The position numbers and the translations under genes were made by a program. A stretch of 64,000 nucleotides of DNA, taken from Mugil cephalus. Its lineage: Eukaryota; Chordata; Actinopteri; Mugiliformes; Mugilidae. Below the pieces are notes generated by a model. That model saw only the letters and a program-made list of their open reading frames with translations, did no database searches and was not told the DNA's origin. Positions 11,716 through 34,072 of the stretch are shown one piece after another (positions within the stretch are counted from its first letter, which is position 1; each line of letters begins with the position of its first letter). The stretch is taken from assembly GCF_022458985.1 (NCBI RefSeq), contig NC_061770.1, positions 2,419,001-2,483,000 on the forward strand. Direction: 5' to 3'.

Positions 11716-14700
11716 ATGGGATGCTGCAGTGTGACCCAGAGGCATACTGGAGTGGACGAGGTGGGCCCTGATGAGATCGAGCTCCTGGAACTCTCAGGAG
11801 ACAATTTAGGGTAAGAAACAAGTTTTCTGTTCAGAGCCAAGAGCAGTTCAGAAACAAGAAATTTACACATTTGTTGCTGCGGAAGAGCTACAGTGGCACC
11901 AGTGTTATCAGATCCAGCAGGCGAGCAGTTTTATGGAGAGTGTATCTTTCAGGTTTAGTAAGTTCAAATGTGGTTTGGTGAGTTGTGCAGGAGGAAGCAG
12001 TGACAGTCTGTGAAGTGAAAAGAGCATCGTCCCTTTAGCAGCTTCACCTCTCAGCCACTGTGGTTTGTCTGTGACATTTCATGCACTCTTTGTGTTGTTG
12101 AAAACAGCTGTTTATTCAGTGAGACTCATTCCAGGATGTACGCAGTAACAGGGTGTGTTGAAAGACAGAAAACATTCAGGCCCTGTGAAAAAGAAAATAT
12201 TAATTTCACAAAAATGGCTGCAGATCTGCAGATTGCATCAGTATGGTTTCTATTAGTATGATTGGCGCACAGCTGAACAACAAGACAGGGGGACTAATTG
12301 TCTCCTGTTTAGTCAACATGAACTTGGGGAAGTCAGTGATGCTGCACTGATGTGATTAGCAGATTACTATAAGACAATGACTGGGTTTAATACAAAATAA
12401 GAGCGGGACAATCCCCGCTCGTTTTGAGACTAGGGGATTAGCAGAACCTAATCACAACAGGAGCAACTGGCCCTTCTGTATGGTCTTTAATAGTCACTAC
12501 TCACTACTATGCAGGTGACTGTTGTTTTATTTCACCACAGACAAATGACAGAAAGCATGCACAGTCACATATATATGTGTGGACGTGTTTGCAAATATAA
12601 AAACACATCCATAACTGTGTCCGGATTCCACACATGGCAACTGTTTAAGAAAATAATGCACTTTCAATTCCAGGAAGTGATGCAATTTCTCCACTGATCA
12701 AAATCATAACTGAAAAGAGACAGCTAGTTAAACTTTACAGGAGAAAGCAAGGTCTTCATGAACCTGTGTTGCTGTTGCCAGTGAGCCGCAGACCTAAAAA
12801 GCCTCCAGTGGAGCCCTAACACAAAATATGATGCAGAATAAATTCCATAAAGCTCAACGATGAGCATCATATCCTTCATAACTACGTTATTTACAGTAAC
12901 ATGTTATCTTCTCTCCTTTCATCCCCCATTGCTTTTATGTGTTATCAAACTAGGACAAAGTTTGTATGTTTAGTGGTCAAAGGCTCCAAAATATAGCAGT
13001 AAGGAGTGAGCAGGTGGGTCTGTCTCTCCTCTGGCTGTTGTAATCTGATTATGTCTGGCTGCTGCTGGGTGGCAAGGGAGGCAGGACGTTAGTTAGTTAT
13101 TTATATTGCGATGTGTTCTGTTGCTCTCACCATGAGTTTTCTTCTCAGCTCAGGGTGTGCTACAAATGTATAATTTGCATATGTTTTATGTACAGAGCAC
13201 TCACTTAGCAAGTAGCAAAACTGGACCCACTGATGTGGCAAAGTGAAGCCACAAACAAACCACTGTGCCTTCACTGCTGCTATGTGACACTTCTGTAGTG
13301 TAAAAAATGTCCTCATGCATGTTTGTTGTCAGAGTGTGGAGCCTGGGAGAAACCAGACTTCAGCTATCAGTGAGGAACAGCAGAGATGAGCTGCAGCCGC
13401 CATCACGCAAACCTTCAATACGACCCCTGGAACAAGAGGTGTGTTTGCGGGACGTGCAGGACAGTGCCAAGCAGCTTCTTCGTATCATGCCCTTTTTGCA
13501 CTGACAGCACAACGTGTGGTTAACACATCACTTTTTACTGTTGGCCAGAGTGTCTCACGTGAATGGTCACAGTTTCCACACTTGTGTTTATTTGTGTTTT
13601 GAAGCCAGACACACGTATACACGCTGTAGGATTTTCCGTGACAGCAGAGAGATATTCTGCATTCCCTGTTTGGTGTGATTCAAACTTTACAGGAAATAAG
13701 CGAGGGAGGAAACATTGCTGCACAAACTTGAGTTTTCACACCTTTTTGTTTTAAGTTCAGTTCAAACTAATACAACAAATTCTTCCAAATATCTCCCCCA
13801 CAAAGACTGTTTTCATTATTTCTTTTAGATATGAAATGCCCAACAACAAAAAATGAGTGAGTTGGAGCTATTTTAAATTAGCTGTGGCATGCATGACTAG
13901 TCACTCTGTCGCACAAAGTATATAAATACTGATGGGGGCAGGGTCATGAAGGTGAAAATGGAAACTTCCCACAAGCTAGAGAAACTAAGCAACAGTCTAA
14001 ACCAGAGGGAATCCAGCAGTTGTCATAAAAAACAACAACAAGATACACCACTTATGTGATAATCAACAAACATGGACTGATATGTTTCTGTCTGCAGGTG
14101 GTGCTGTGGGGCAGGAGCAGAGATGAGCTCCACCACAGGATTTACTCCCAGCAGCCAGTTAGGGGCTGGGAGGGCCAGCCTGCCCACGTGTATGGAGTGA
14201 TCGTCTACTCGTCCCTGGTGTCTCTCTACAACAGCTACACACGAGTAACAACGTGCAAAGTCGAAAGTCATGTGAAAGTAATCATAGTGGCCAAATCAAA
14301 AATCAAAACTGCATGTCATGTCCGCCTCGTCTCCACAGGAAACCAGTGAACACTTCCTGGTGTTGTTCTCTTTTCACCTGCTCATCCTCTCTCTGGACCA
14401 CTCTCAACAAGATTTCATTTATGAGGTATTCTTTGCTCTTCAAAAACATGTGGTCATGAGAAGATAGGGTTAGACAATTAACATTAAACCTAAATTTATT
14501 TTATTGATGCTTGAGTTTGTAGGATATTACAGGACAAAGCTTTAACAGTTAAGAAACTAGCACATCAGTGAGGTAAAGCATCTAGAAAAGACAGAACCCA
14601 AACTACAAGGAGAGGGAGCACTTGGTCAACAGAATACACAGATCAAGCTTTAAAATTGTTCAGGTTTTTGTTGAAATAATTTGTTGAATGCTTAACAACA

Positions 14701-17700
14701 GATGCTGACAGATGACAGATTGAGTAAAATGGCTGCAGATCTGCAGATTGCATCAGTATGTACTCCTGTACCAATACTGCAATGTAAAATTGTAGAGTTT
14801 CAAGTAAAGGGCTTGCATGAAATATCATATTTAAATAAAATTACATTAGCATAAACAGCAAAAACTTTTTTGTTGTAAAGTTACTAAAGTGCAAATTCGA
14901 TATTCGGTCGATATTATACAGTATATGACATCATTAGAGGTTTAACAATGGAGCCTCTGGGTCTAAGCAGCTAGAAGGGGAACTTGTCTGTGAAATATGT
15001 CTATATGACTATATATATAGTTTCATATATAAAAGATAAATCTGGGCGGTCATCAGAGGATTAATATGAGAGAAAAGAAGAAACAACAAAAATCAGTTAC
15101 ACTGTTTTAAGCTAAGGTACGAGTACAGTTTATAAAGAAATAAGCTATTTAATGTGACCTTGAGCACGCACTTATTTTTATGAGATGCCAGAAGTCACAA
15201 CGTTAAGGGTCCCCTGATTTAATTAATATATAGCAGTGTTATATTATTATATCTTCATTTTAATTAGTAACTGTCAAATAAATATAGTGGAGTAGAATGC
15301 ATAGCGTTTCTCTAACATGTAGCACTGTATAGTCATAATATAGCTTAAGGTCATTTATTTTTGCACTTTTAAAGTTGCAGAAGACAAGTAGTGAATAGTT
15401 GAAATAGCTGCAGCAGAAACAGAAATACCCACATGTTTAATTCCTGTCATTGGTCGAACTCCAAAATACGCTGGATGCCAAACTCTCCTAATGCAACTCT
15501 TCTGATCCTCCCTGCCTGGCACGTGCCCACAGCTTGCAAACTCACATTCCAGTCTGCAGTGCAGGCTTTCTGCTAAAACGTGAGGTCTCCCAACCCACGA
15601 GACAACACAAGCTCACATGTAGAAACACACATGAAAGACGCAAAACTGTTTTTTCGTTGGGGAATGCACGGAAGGGTTATAATCTGAATGGAGGACATTA
15701 AGCACACAGGCAGACATGATAGATATCTCTTATCTCGCAGGGCATCCTTCCCCTCTCTGGACTTTCCTTCCAAGCCGTCTCTCTGGACCCTGACGCGTCA
15801 CATTCACCACACATGTTTCAGATCAGCGGTGAGTCAGTGGAAATTATCAGGCTCCACAGAGACGTGGCAGCACAGTGTAAAGTGCTGAGCACGATTTATG
15901 TTGTTGCTTCTTTCATCCAGGTCCAATGATGGACTCCAAGGTGTTCATATGCGCCAGTGCTGCAGAGCTACAGAAATGGATGCAACATATTGAAGACAGA
16001 AGCTACAAGTCCATGTCGCAGCCCATGAGTCCCTCGCACTGCGCCCTCTCCTATCTAGTAATGACAAACCACCATCTGGTCACAACCACAAATCACGTCT
16101 CTCTTTAAGTTGCAGTTAAACCCTTGTGTCTTCCTTAGATACCTTGTGACGAGAACTGGAAAAGAGAAGAACTGAAAAAATACTTGCTCCATGCTCCAAT
16201 ATGGCACTGGGAGGGTTCGCCCATACAGCACATGGGTCAGCCAGAATACATATCCATCATTCACGTCATCAACACACAGAGACAGGTAGTAAGCACTCTA
16301 TGACACTCTCTCTCCAAGTTGTCTGCACCTTGGTGTTAATGTTTAAGTACTTTCACACTTAAAAATACAGTCAGACAGTTATTGGCATGGCGACATTGAT
16401 ATAGCTTTGAGAGATGACACCATAATTGCATCAGCAAAGCTATCTGTGTTTCTGAAATAGGGTTGACTGTATTCACAGACATACAAAAAGAGTCCCTCTG
16501 TCTGACAATCCTCAGTACTAGTATCTCGGAATATGGACAGTGTAGTGTTGGATTGGTAAATTCATGTTACACATTTCGTCCTATTTTAGTATGTTTAGCC
16601 ATCTTTGTATAATTTGTTCTAGCTATTTTACTTTACTCTTACAAAAGGAACAGTAAACACAAAACAGTTTGTTCATAATGATATCTAAACAATTTTATTT
16701 GTAGGTTAAAATGTAAGTGAATGCACCATAGACACACTCATAAGTCACCCTCCCTGCTCTAAATTGTATTTTAGACTTAGACTTAGACTAACTTTATTGT
16801 CATTTTGTATGTACAGGGTGTATACAGAACGAATTTCATTGCATACAGCTCATGACAATGTAATTAGTGACGCTTTCAAAATAGCACATCTCAGCAATTA
16901 ATAAGGACAATGTAACGTTGTATTTGCCAACACAAATGATGGACACAAACATAAAAATGAGGCACAAGTTTGAGTTAACAGCAATTGCTCTTTACAACTA
17001 GACATACAAGACGTGTTAATATGGTGATCTGTCTACTGCGTAAAAGAGGAGCATATCGTTTCAACATGCCATAGTATTATGTTAGTGGTTCAGTCCTACA
17101 ATAATAGAGACGTCTCTGGTTTGGTTCTTGTAGGGACTCCAAGAGAGACTGATGGTTCTCTTCCCTCAAGACGTCCTGCTGCTGTCTGTTGACAACCAGA
17201 GGCTGAATATAAAATATGAGGTACTGTAAAATGACTCTGTGGGAAAAATCCATAATGATACCTTTTAAACCACCGCGGCATAACTATGTGTTCCAGTAAT
17301 CATGACACAGTGCTTGTTCTGTTGACACATGACATATGGCATGGGTGGAACATTCTGTAACTCAAACCCGCTGTATGTCAAGCAGCAGCTACTGTATAAT
17401 AAATGTACGACCATATCTAAACGCCATTTTCTTTTTTCTCCGCCCTGCAGGGCAGACTGGCCCGGAACGCCATCAGAGCAGTGGAGAGGTCAGCCCTGCC
17501 TGGACGGCTGGAGTTTGAGATCATGGGTATATACACGTTTCACACATTCTTGCAAAATGTCGTATAGACACAACTAAAAAATTTACAATGATTTATTTCA
17601 TTTTCGCTCAGGTGAGATGTTGGAGCCCCTGCAAGTGTCCTGCATGAGCCAGGAGGATTATCAGAACTGGACCTTTCAGCTACAACAGGTCAGACGCCGA

Positions 17701-18626
17701 CTTTACAATATATATCAGTTAAGGCAGATGTGTGTTCTTTTAAATGATTAATTAATTAAATGAAAAACACCAAGAAATAAATGACCAAATACTTGGTAGT
17801 CTATACACCACCGGCTCCAAAATATACACCACTGATGTGTTTCAGTCCAGCGTTGAGGGGAAAAAAAAAATTGCCGTTTCTCTCTTGCAAAAAACACGTA
17901 TGGATGGAGCCTGACCAATCAGAGACAAGGCTTTTTGGGAGGGTGTGGCCTCTTTGTAGTGTTGCTCCGATTTTGCAAGCAACAAATCCGTCATCTGCTA
18001 ACAGTCTTATGAGATCTATAAAAGACAACACTGTTTACCACACAAATACCATTGAGCATATAAATACACAGAACCATTATGGCAGTAGGTATTGTTTTTT
18101 TCCCTCTTTAAAAATATTGTATTTGCAGTTGCAAATTATTTGTATTGCACAGTCATTCCTATGAGACAGTATCGATTTACTACTATACAAATCTGTAGTG
18201 TTTTTCAGTTCAGTGCTTTACCTCATTTCTAGGCCAGTTATTTTAGTTGAGCATGAAAATCAGCAAGCACAAGCTTGTTTGCGATCAGAAGCATATGTTT
18301 TTTTTGTGGACGTTGTCTGGAAATCCTAGATGCAGCTTCAAAAACTACTTCATCAGTTTGTTTTTCTGTTTCCAGGATTTTTCTTTTATTTACTTAAGAT
18401 ACAAATTTCGCGAGAAATCTTCACGTGCCAAGATTAGACATACTTTAACTGTGAAGGAACTTTGCAGAAACAAGATTTTCTCTTTGATCTGCAGCCAGAC
18501 AGAAGCAGCCACATTACTGGGAGTCACGCTCCACCTCCAATCATGCCAAAGCTGCACAGAAGCAGGAAGGAGTCCCAGGAACCGATTATAGCGGTCGACC
18601 AATGCCACATCAATGGACGCAGCTGA
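11716..18626 (+). CDS. plekhn1: Two-PH-domain protein, probably PLEKHN1 (11 coding exons)
   Basis: Coding exons: 11716-11810, 13333-13438, 14098-14244, 14339-14425, 15741-15828, 15921-16057, 16139-16285, 17134-17220, 17451-17526, 17612-17688, 18495-18626; 1179 nt, 392 aa, all phases consistent. The N-terminus MGCC offers Gly2 and Cys3/Cys4 as possible acylation sites. A PH-like domain spans about 68-205 and ends in the C-terminal-helix motif FICASAAELQKWMQHIED (Trp194). A second PH-like domain spans about 250-347, ending VSCMSQEDYQNWTFQLQQ (Trp343). The tail is short and basic. The identification rests on the tandem PH layout, the acylated-type N-terminus and the position next to ttll10, where mammals carry PLEKHN1. 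The mammalian protein is longer (about 600 aa) with an extended C-terminus that is missing here. PLEKHN1 is described as a phospholipid-binding, membrane or mitochondria-associated factor. Another PH adaptor cannot be excluded. Confidence 0.72.
12211..12245. repeat. 35-bp exact repeat, copy A (plekhn1 intron 1)
   Basis: These 35 bases recur without a mismatch at 14726-14760 in intron 4 of the same gene. The core contains the palindrome CTGCAGATCTGCAG. They are probably the shared part of two copies of a dispersed repeat. Confidence 0.85.
14726..14760. repeat. 35-bp exact repeat, copy B (plekhn1 intron 4)
   Basis: Exact partner of 12211-12245. The sequence that follows (14760-15320) has scattered similarity to a fish repeat with 'agtaaaagtcctgcat'-like and 'tagtggagtagaatgcat' motifs, so this copy is probably part of a longer, older insertion. 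Confidence 0.85.
16764..16870 (+). repeat. Dispersed fish repeat fragment in plekhn1 intron 7
   Basis: The stretch starts with tandem TTAGAC hexamers followed by TTTATTGTCATTTTGTATG and a TACAGAACGAATTTCATTGC block. This combination is a familiar widespread teleost repeat. The rest of the 848-nt intron shows nothing else I can name. Confidence 0.55.
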
Positions 18627-18954
18627 CCCATCCGAAGCTTCTAAATTCACTGTAATTATAAAAAAAAACAACACATGTAGATAATAATGTACATAGTATT
18701 GTTAATCTCTGCTACAAAATGCATCACTGAAGAAATGGTATCACCCTAGTTTTGACATATGTGGGAGATTTGGTCACTCTGAAGGGACTCAGATACTTAT
18801 AGCTTTCTTTCATGTTGGGACAAACAGAAAGAAGGTCATGACCCAGATGAAGAGCGGGACACAGCTGATGAAATGTTAGATATAGACACGGCAGAGACAA
18901 AATAACTGTAGAAAGTAGAAACTGTACATACCTGCATGTAGATGACTTTTTCCC

Positions 18955-18960
18955 AATAAA
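18955..18960 (+). terminator. plekhn1 polyadenylation signal AATAAA
   Basis: A canonical AATAAA lies about 330 nt downstream of the plekhn1 stop codon. It is the first good signal after the stop and agrees with a short 3' untranslated region. Confidence 0.6.
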
Positions 18961-21103
18961 CTGTTTTTAAAAAATGGAAAGGCCCATTCATTCCACATAA
19001 TTTTAAGTACATATCTGGATTTATTTCAGTGGTTAAACATTTACAGTAGTGTGCAGAGATCCAGCAAACATCCAGTGTATTACAGTATTTATTTATTAGA
19101 GGTTAAACTGACTGCATGGGCTATTGTTCATATAAATTACAGCCACGGACGTAAATGAATCATGTTTCTACTCTTTATACATGAAGCCATCTACAGTGAA
19201 ATACATTTACATTTTATATCAGAATCTCCTTAGAGAACAACCAGCTAGAGGAGTATAAATACACACGCTGCAACAGCAACCGTTTAAATTACAACTAACC
19301 ACTTAGGTAAAGAAAATATTGGGGTTACAAAACATTTTATGTGCCACTGGAGGAGTTTGAGTTTTGATTATAGTGGTCCATTAAAAACAGGTCTTAGCTC
19401 AGTTACACTGTGCTATTGATCATTCTGACATTTCTTTATTTTATTTACTTCTATTAGAGAATGTGGATGTAATGTGTTAACCTAAATGTAAGTTAGTGCT
19501 TAGCATATGATAGAAGTGTTTTATTCCGTACTATTACGGTAGTATAATTGTCTAGATTTTATTCAACTGGTGTTAAACCAAGATGATTTACACCAAGAGT
19601 GTCAAATGTGGACATTGACCACACAGGTGCTCAATGTAATTGCTTTCCATGATGAATTGGGTGTATTTGTCTATTTTTTAGTTTTGAAGAACACAAAGAG
19701 ATTTTAAGACTAAACCTTACCATTCCAACCCATGCGTATCAAACAGGATTTTTCCTTTAAAAACAACTGTGGATTGTATTTTTGTTGTTGGTGGTGTTAT
19801 TTCTTAGCAGATGCTATTTAAAGAGGTGTAAAGAGTGCATTTGTTGGGGACTATTTTTAGCAGATTAAGACACGTATGCAGCTCTGGTCAATATTTACAG
19901 CAGCAGGATCATGTGACTGGGACTTAAAATAACAGCCCACAGCAATTGTGAGTCTCGACATGGTAGGCTACGGCTGCACAGGTGGTTTGAGTCTTTGCAT
20001 TGGCATCGTTGACGATTAAAAAATGTCTAGTGCTTTATTCGCACTATATAACTGGATGTTACAGTGGGATCCAAAAAATGGCTTCAATTTTAAACTTTAA
20101 ACTTGCAGTTGCTCTTAGACAAAAAGATAAGTCCTGACACATCTCAGCAGCATTGAGTGAAGCTCCTGAATCTCACAAGTTTATTTGAATTTTATTTTGC
20201 TGGTAAAAAAAAAAATAAATAAATTTTGGCAGTTTTTCTTATTATTCTTTTTATTTCTTATTTGAAATAAAAGCAAAGTGCAGGTGTGTGTGTGTGTATG
20301 TGTGTGCCACTTTCTAAAGATTAGAAATGAGCTACATCTTCTTATCAGTGGACTACAATCATTTGTGAAATCGCTTCCAAGTAGCCAGATGTGAGTAGTT
20401 TTGGTGGTTGGCTGCCGCGGTTTGTTGCTGGATGATTTCTATGCTTCGACAGCAGTGATTTGTTACAGTAGCGTAAGCAAAGTCAAAGTACTAAACTAAA
20501 CATCGATCTATTCTTTTAGGGTGGTTTGTGGACGTGCTGGCTTCTGAACAGCTTTTGGGCTGGAAACCATCAGGCAGCAACGACCTCACAGAACTGCACA
20601 AGACAGTTCAACGTGAGGCATGACAGTAGAAAAACATAGTGACTTTAAATGCACATTCGCTGCTGGATATGAACCTGGATATGTAGTTACTACCTGTGGT
20701 GACAAAGTGCATGTATTTATACAATATTCACCACAGAGATGCTTGCAAATGCTCTGTAAAATGGTATGAAATGCATTCATAGAAAGCATGCATGAAGTTT
20801 AAAAATGTCCTCTTGTGAACTTTTATCGATGGGCTCTTGGTATATAAAAGCCCTTTTTAAGCTAAATATGTAAAATGGGCTTTGCACCCTCATTTAAAAT
20901 GTGTATCCAGAACTAGCATGCTAAAGGAAACTGCTGATACAGGGTTTAGCAACCATGCGAAGACTTTTAAAAAATGTTTGCTTGTTTAAGTGTCTGTATG
21001 CCAAACAACCTTGTATCCATCTAAAATGAAAACAAACATCCAAAAGCTTAGGAATGCAACTAAACAACTGAAATGCACCTTTGACACAGGACAGTAAAAA
21101 TGG
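18961..21103. other. Convergent intergenic space; 3' side of plekhn1 (+) and arhgef5 (-)
   Basis: AT-rich sequence without splice-bounded coding exons. The minus-strand 3' untranslated region of arhgef5 must lie in its right part; possible signals (TTTATT on the plus strand) occur around 20180-20250, but I cannot choose among them. A short GT repeat is at about 20284-20306. Confidence 0.4.
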
Positions 21104-29777
<8,674 letters not shown>

Positions 29778-32457
29778 CTGGGAAAAGGAATGAGGGAGGC
29801 TCTAATATACAACGCACATGGCCTTAAATGCACAGAGGGATGAAGATGAATAGATTGTTTTGGTTTTCAACGTTGTTTCAAGACCGGAATCTTCTATCTT
29901 GTGGCAATAAACAAGACAAGTAAATTACTATTTCACATCAAGCAGCCATCTTTTACTATTTGCTCCAAGTTATGCAGCGCAGCCAAGAAAAAACACTTTC
30001 ACTGCCGCTTTCTGCTTGCTCGGAAGATGCAGAAACTAAACAATACACAAACTTGATGTGTGGTAGAGAGATAAGTCAGGTCTATTTTGCTTTTTTTTAA
30101 ATGTTGATGACAAAAACCTATCCAGTGGTTAGGCCTGTTAGCACGGAGGGAATAGCTTAGTGTAGCCAGATTCACTTCTAGTTACACACCATTTCCATTT
30201 GGATTTCATTATGGGATGTTTTTTTGGTTGTTTTTTTTTTTTTTTTTTTGTTGTTTTTGTTTTTTTTGGATAGTCTGACAACCAGAGGCATTTTATTGGA
30301 AACTAATTCAACAACATGGTGGTCAGATGACAAGTATGTGTCACGGTTACTCTTCTGTCCATCACTGCGATAAAACCCAACCAAACTATTTGGTTGGTTT
30401 GGCAGGTCTTACTATGCTGGAGCATAATCAGTTATCAACAGAGCAGCTCCAACTCTTTCTGACACAAAAAAATAGGCGGGTGAAGTTGGGTCTGGCTTCC
30501 AGGCTATTGTGGGAGAATGTACCAAAGATACTTACTTATTGGATTATTTTTGTCAGCATAATGCTGTTTTTAACAACACATCAGAAGTCCATACTAAACT
30601 ACTACAAATTCTACTACACAACAAAGCACGGGATAAGTATACTGTAGAGTGTACAGAAGGAACATGCTGGAGAACGCTGAATGTTAAACTTTTTTTTAAT
30701 CTCTTTGTTCACAACAGCCGACACTTCAGTATCTCTGCAGGCTGTAATCATACCCTACAACCCACGTATTTTTACAGTTTAATCATTGTACTGACACACT
30801 GTAAATCTTTAAGAGATACATACATTTTACATTACAGTAAATAGTATCTCATTAAACTGTATACATGTCATTTACAACAATGCATGGAGGATAAAGGCAC
30901 ATGTTAATGCTCCCCCTGAAGGAGTAACTTTTTTTTGAGAGCTGTTTGTTTGCCTGCAGACGTTTACCTTCCTTTTTATTGAGCGCACATGTGCTGTGAA
31001 TATGAGGCTGTTGAAAAGCCACACCTGTTCTTGCGGCGAAGGCCAGCAATGCTATCTCTCTTTCTCTCTCTCTCTCTGTTTTTCTCTTGCACACACACAC
31101 ACACACATTGGCAAGCATGCATGCACACAAAAATACAAGTACACACACACACACAAGGCAGTGCAGGCACAAATGGTTACCTGTTCCCTGCAGCAGACAA
31201 AGGCAGCCTTTATCTGTGTGCTTGGGCCAAGCTAGCCTGAGCACAGGACACCTGAGAGGGTGTGGGAACTGCTTATACTGATCCACTCATATAGGGCACC
31301 CACTGAGCCATATAAACACATCCAGACCACTGCTGCATAATGACACAAGCTTATTGATGTCTGGATGGGATTATACTGTAATCCTGCTGCATCTAAAATC
31401 TGTCATGTCAGATCAAGTATTAATTATTTACAGTGCATTTTCCAAGATAACAAAACTACATCTCCACAGTTGTGTCCTAATGAATCAATGTTCACATAAT
31501 CTTCCACCAACAGCCAAGTCGTCATAAATCAACACTCCCTTTGTAGAAAATTAATTATCTTCCCATTTGATCGAAAAACCTTGAAGTTCCTAAAAGCTGA
31601 CAATAAGCCTCACCGCCACATTTATCAAGACATGAAAGCATCTGGGTACTCGTACCACACATTCTTCGCACTGATGCAATTATCATGCTATTAAAATTTC
31701 AATTCCAAAGGCGTGTAATTTCCCTTGTCATAGCAGGGTGTTATTTGTGACTGTTATGGACTTTGCTGCCAGTGTTTCTCCCTGTAATTTCACTAGGCTG
31801 CTCAAAGACGCCGTGTCTGCATGCAGGAGTTAATGAATGGCACTCTGGCATGCCTTTAATACCAACAGCCGTATAAGGAAGCATTTTTAATTGTGACATT
31901 TTTTTTCCCACTTAGAAGTCCTCAGAATAATCCTTTAATGGAGTGCATCACATGACTATGAGCATAAATCCATTGCTGATTCAGCTCACGGCCAAACGCT
32001 GGGTAATCGCGTAATTAAAGTTCGTTTGATGCTTGCTATGAGGGGCAGCTGAGGATGTTAAAACAAATGGATTTGTTGCTGTAGCTCTTTGTGGTTTATA
32101 AAGGTGAAGACAGGCATTGTTACACTGTTTACTTTCATAATGTTTGAGAGAGAGAGAGAATGGTTGAAAGGGGCGGTAAGCAAGACAATGTATGATTCAT
32201 AGAGGAAAGACTTATAGCAAAGTTAAGAAAAATGAAATGAGTTTTATGAATAACTGCCAAAAACTGCTGTTCCTAAAATACCCCAAATCAGGTCAATCCC
32301 TGTACATCTTCAAGTAAAAATGCAAACATGTTTACCACCTAGTCCAGAAAATGTTTTTGGTCTCTAGTGATAAATTATCCATTCATAATAACAGGCATCA
32401 TGTTACATCGTAATATAAATGATTTATTTAAATTGCATTAAGACTCAAAATATTTAA

Positions 32458-32740
32458 GGCTCACAGCAAGAAGGTTCTGGGTACAAATCCATCAGCTGAC
32501 TGGGGCCTTTCTGTGTGGAGTTTACATGTTCCCCATGTCTGCGTGGGTTTTCCCCAGGTACTCCCACACTTCCTCCCACCGTCCAAAGACCTGTTCCTTA
32601 GGTTATTTGATGATTCTAAATTGGCTGTAGGTGTGATTGTGAATGGTTGTTTGTCTCTGGGTTTGAGCCCTGCAATAGATTGGACCTCCAGCCCCCTGCA
32701 ACCCTTCAGAGGACAAGCAGTTACAGAAAAATAATGAATG
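32458..32740 (+). repeat. Dispersed teleost repeat ('cctcacagcaagaagg' family)
   Basis: The order GCTCACAGCAAGAAGGTTC, GGGGCCTTTCTGTGTGGAG, GTCTGCGTGGGTTTTCCCC, AGTCCAAAGAC-like, TAAATTGGCTGTAGGTGTGA and a GGACAAGCAGTTACAGAAAA tail is that of a very common fish repeat. This copy lacks the internal 'ggtgtaccccgcc' block, i.e. it has an internal deletion. Confidence 0.75.
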
Positions 32741-33895
32741 TCTCAGGTGCTTCAAGCCTAGACATTCATAAATAATCCCCACGGACCCCTCCACACCACA
32801 CGTCTGCCTGTGAATGACCTTTGCCTCTGATCCGTAAGCTGCTGCTGAAGTCTCAGTTATCAGTCACTAAAGTCACTTTCCATCATCTAGTTTAATCCAA
32901 GACACCTTTCTATCAGTCAACTTGAACATCTCAAAAATGGATGTTGCCTCTGACACAAAGTATATCAGCTTTAAGGTCTGAAAATCATAATTCTGAAGTC
33001 AGTGAAAATAGAGAGGCTAAACCTTACTAATTTTCAAATACTTTGCAGATGACGGCATAAGGAACCTGGTTCCAGACCTCTGAAAATAATTATTCTAGTG
33101 TTGTGATTGCTGATGCTTTTTTCTGGTCGGAAAAACACGTTAACAACGTGTGAGCGTCAAAGCAAATGAAAAAATAGGGAGAGAAGATTGTGACTGTGGC
33201 TTCTTTAAATAAACAACTCTTAAATCTCTATTGTTGAAAGTTGTCTCGAAAAACTTTATTTTTTCTTACAACAATCTTCGCGGCAGCTTCTACTGTTTAT
33301 AATTGCTGCCAGCAGTCCAGAACACAGTGAAAACAAATATGGCGTCAGACTGAATGCATAAAAGTAATTGCTAATTCAATGTGATCACCAGAATCCAGTA
33401 CAAACATTTTATTTGGTTTCAGGACCATTTAACTTTGCTATGATGATCAGATCATATATGTCTGTGAAGGTTCTCAGTCATCCAGGTCATGGTACGTCCA
33501 GGCTCATTTGCGTTTCTTGAAGGTATGGTCTTTATGTTCCGTGTTGATACATGTGTGACTTGAATCATTCTGGATACTAGTAGAGGTAAGGAAACCTTCA
33601 TCCAGTCTCATTCCCTCCCCTCTCTGTCTCCATGAGCGTAAGTCCCATGTGTTTGGTCAGACAGACTGGAGTGTCCTGTCAGTGTGGTGTGACCAGCTTG
33701 TGTGTGTGTGTGAGATCGCAGTTTAACTCAGTCACATCAGACCACTAATTGCCAGGCAGCAGACTAAAGAGCCCAGCATTGTCTGCTGAGACAAGACATG
33801 ACATCATCCATTTTTCGAAACTTTGGTAAGAGAGATGAGGATCTACTAGCATGTTAAGTGTTTATTTTTGTTAAGTGGAATATGGACATGATGTT

Positions 33896-33899
<4 letters not shown>

Positions 33900-33931
<32 letters not shown>
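33900..33931. repeat. Poly(C) tract, 32 nt
   Basis: An unbroken run of C (G on the other strand). Such tracts are rare, unstable and prone to sequencing error; the true length may differ. Confidence 0.9.
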
Positions 33932-34040
33932 ACGTGATTAGGGTTTATTCTGTTGGATTAGTGAATAATCCACAGGTGGTGCAGGCAGCTGAGGTGTGGG
34001 AGACAGCTTCAGAATAAAAAAATCTTAACCACATATTTTA

Positions 34041-34072
34041 TGCTATGCTATGCTATGCTATGCTATGCTATG
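34041..34072. repeat. (TGCTA)6 pentanucleotide repeat
   Basis: Six tandem TGCTA units are visible, ending in TGG. Confidence 0.9.

Noticed and set aside
30852-31286. 144-codon minus-strand frame
   Set aside because: It is dominated by GT and GA simple repeats (VCVCV, RERERE stretches) without splice sites or homology.
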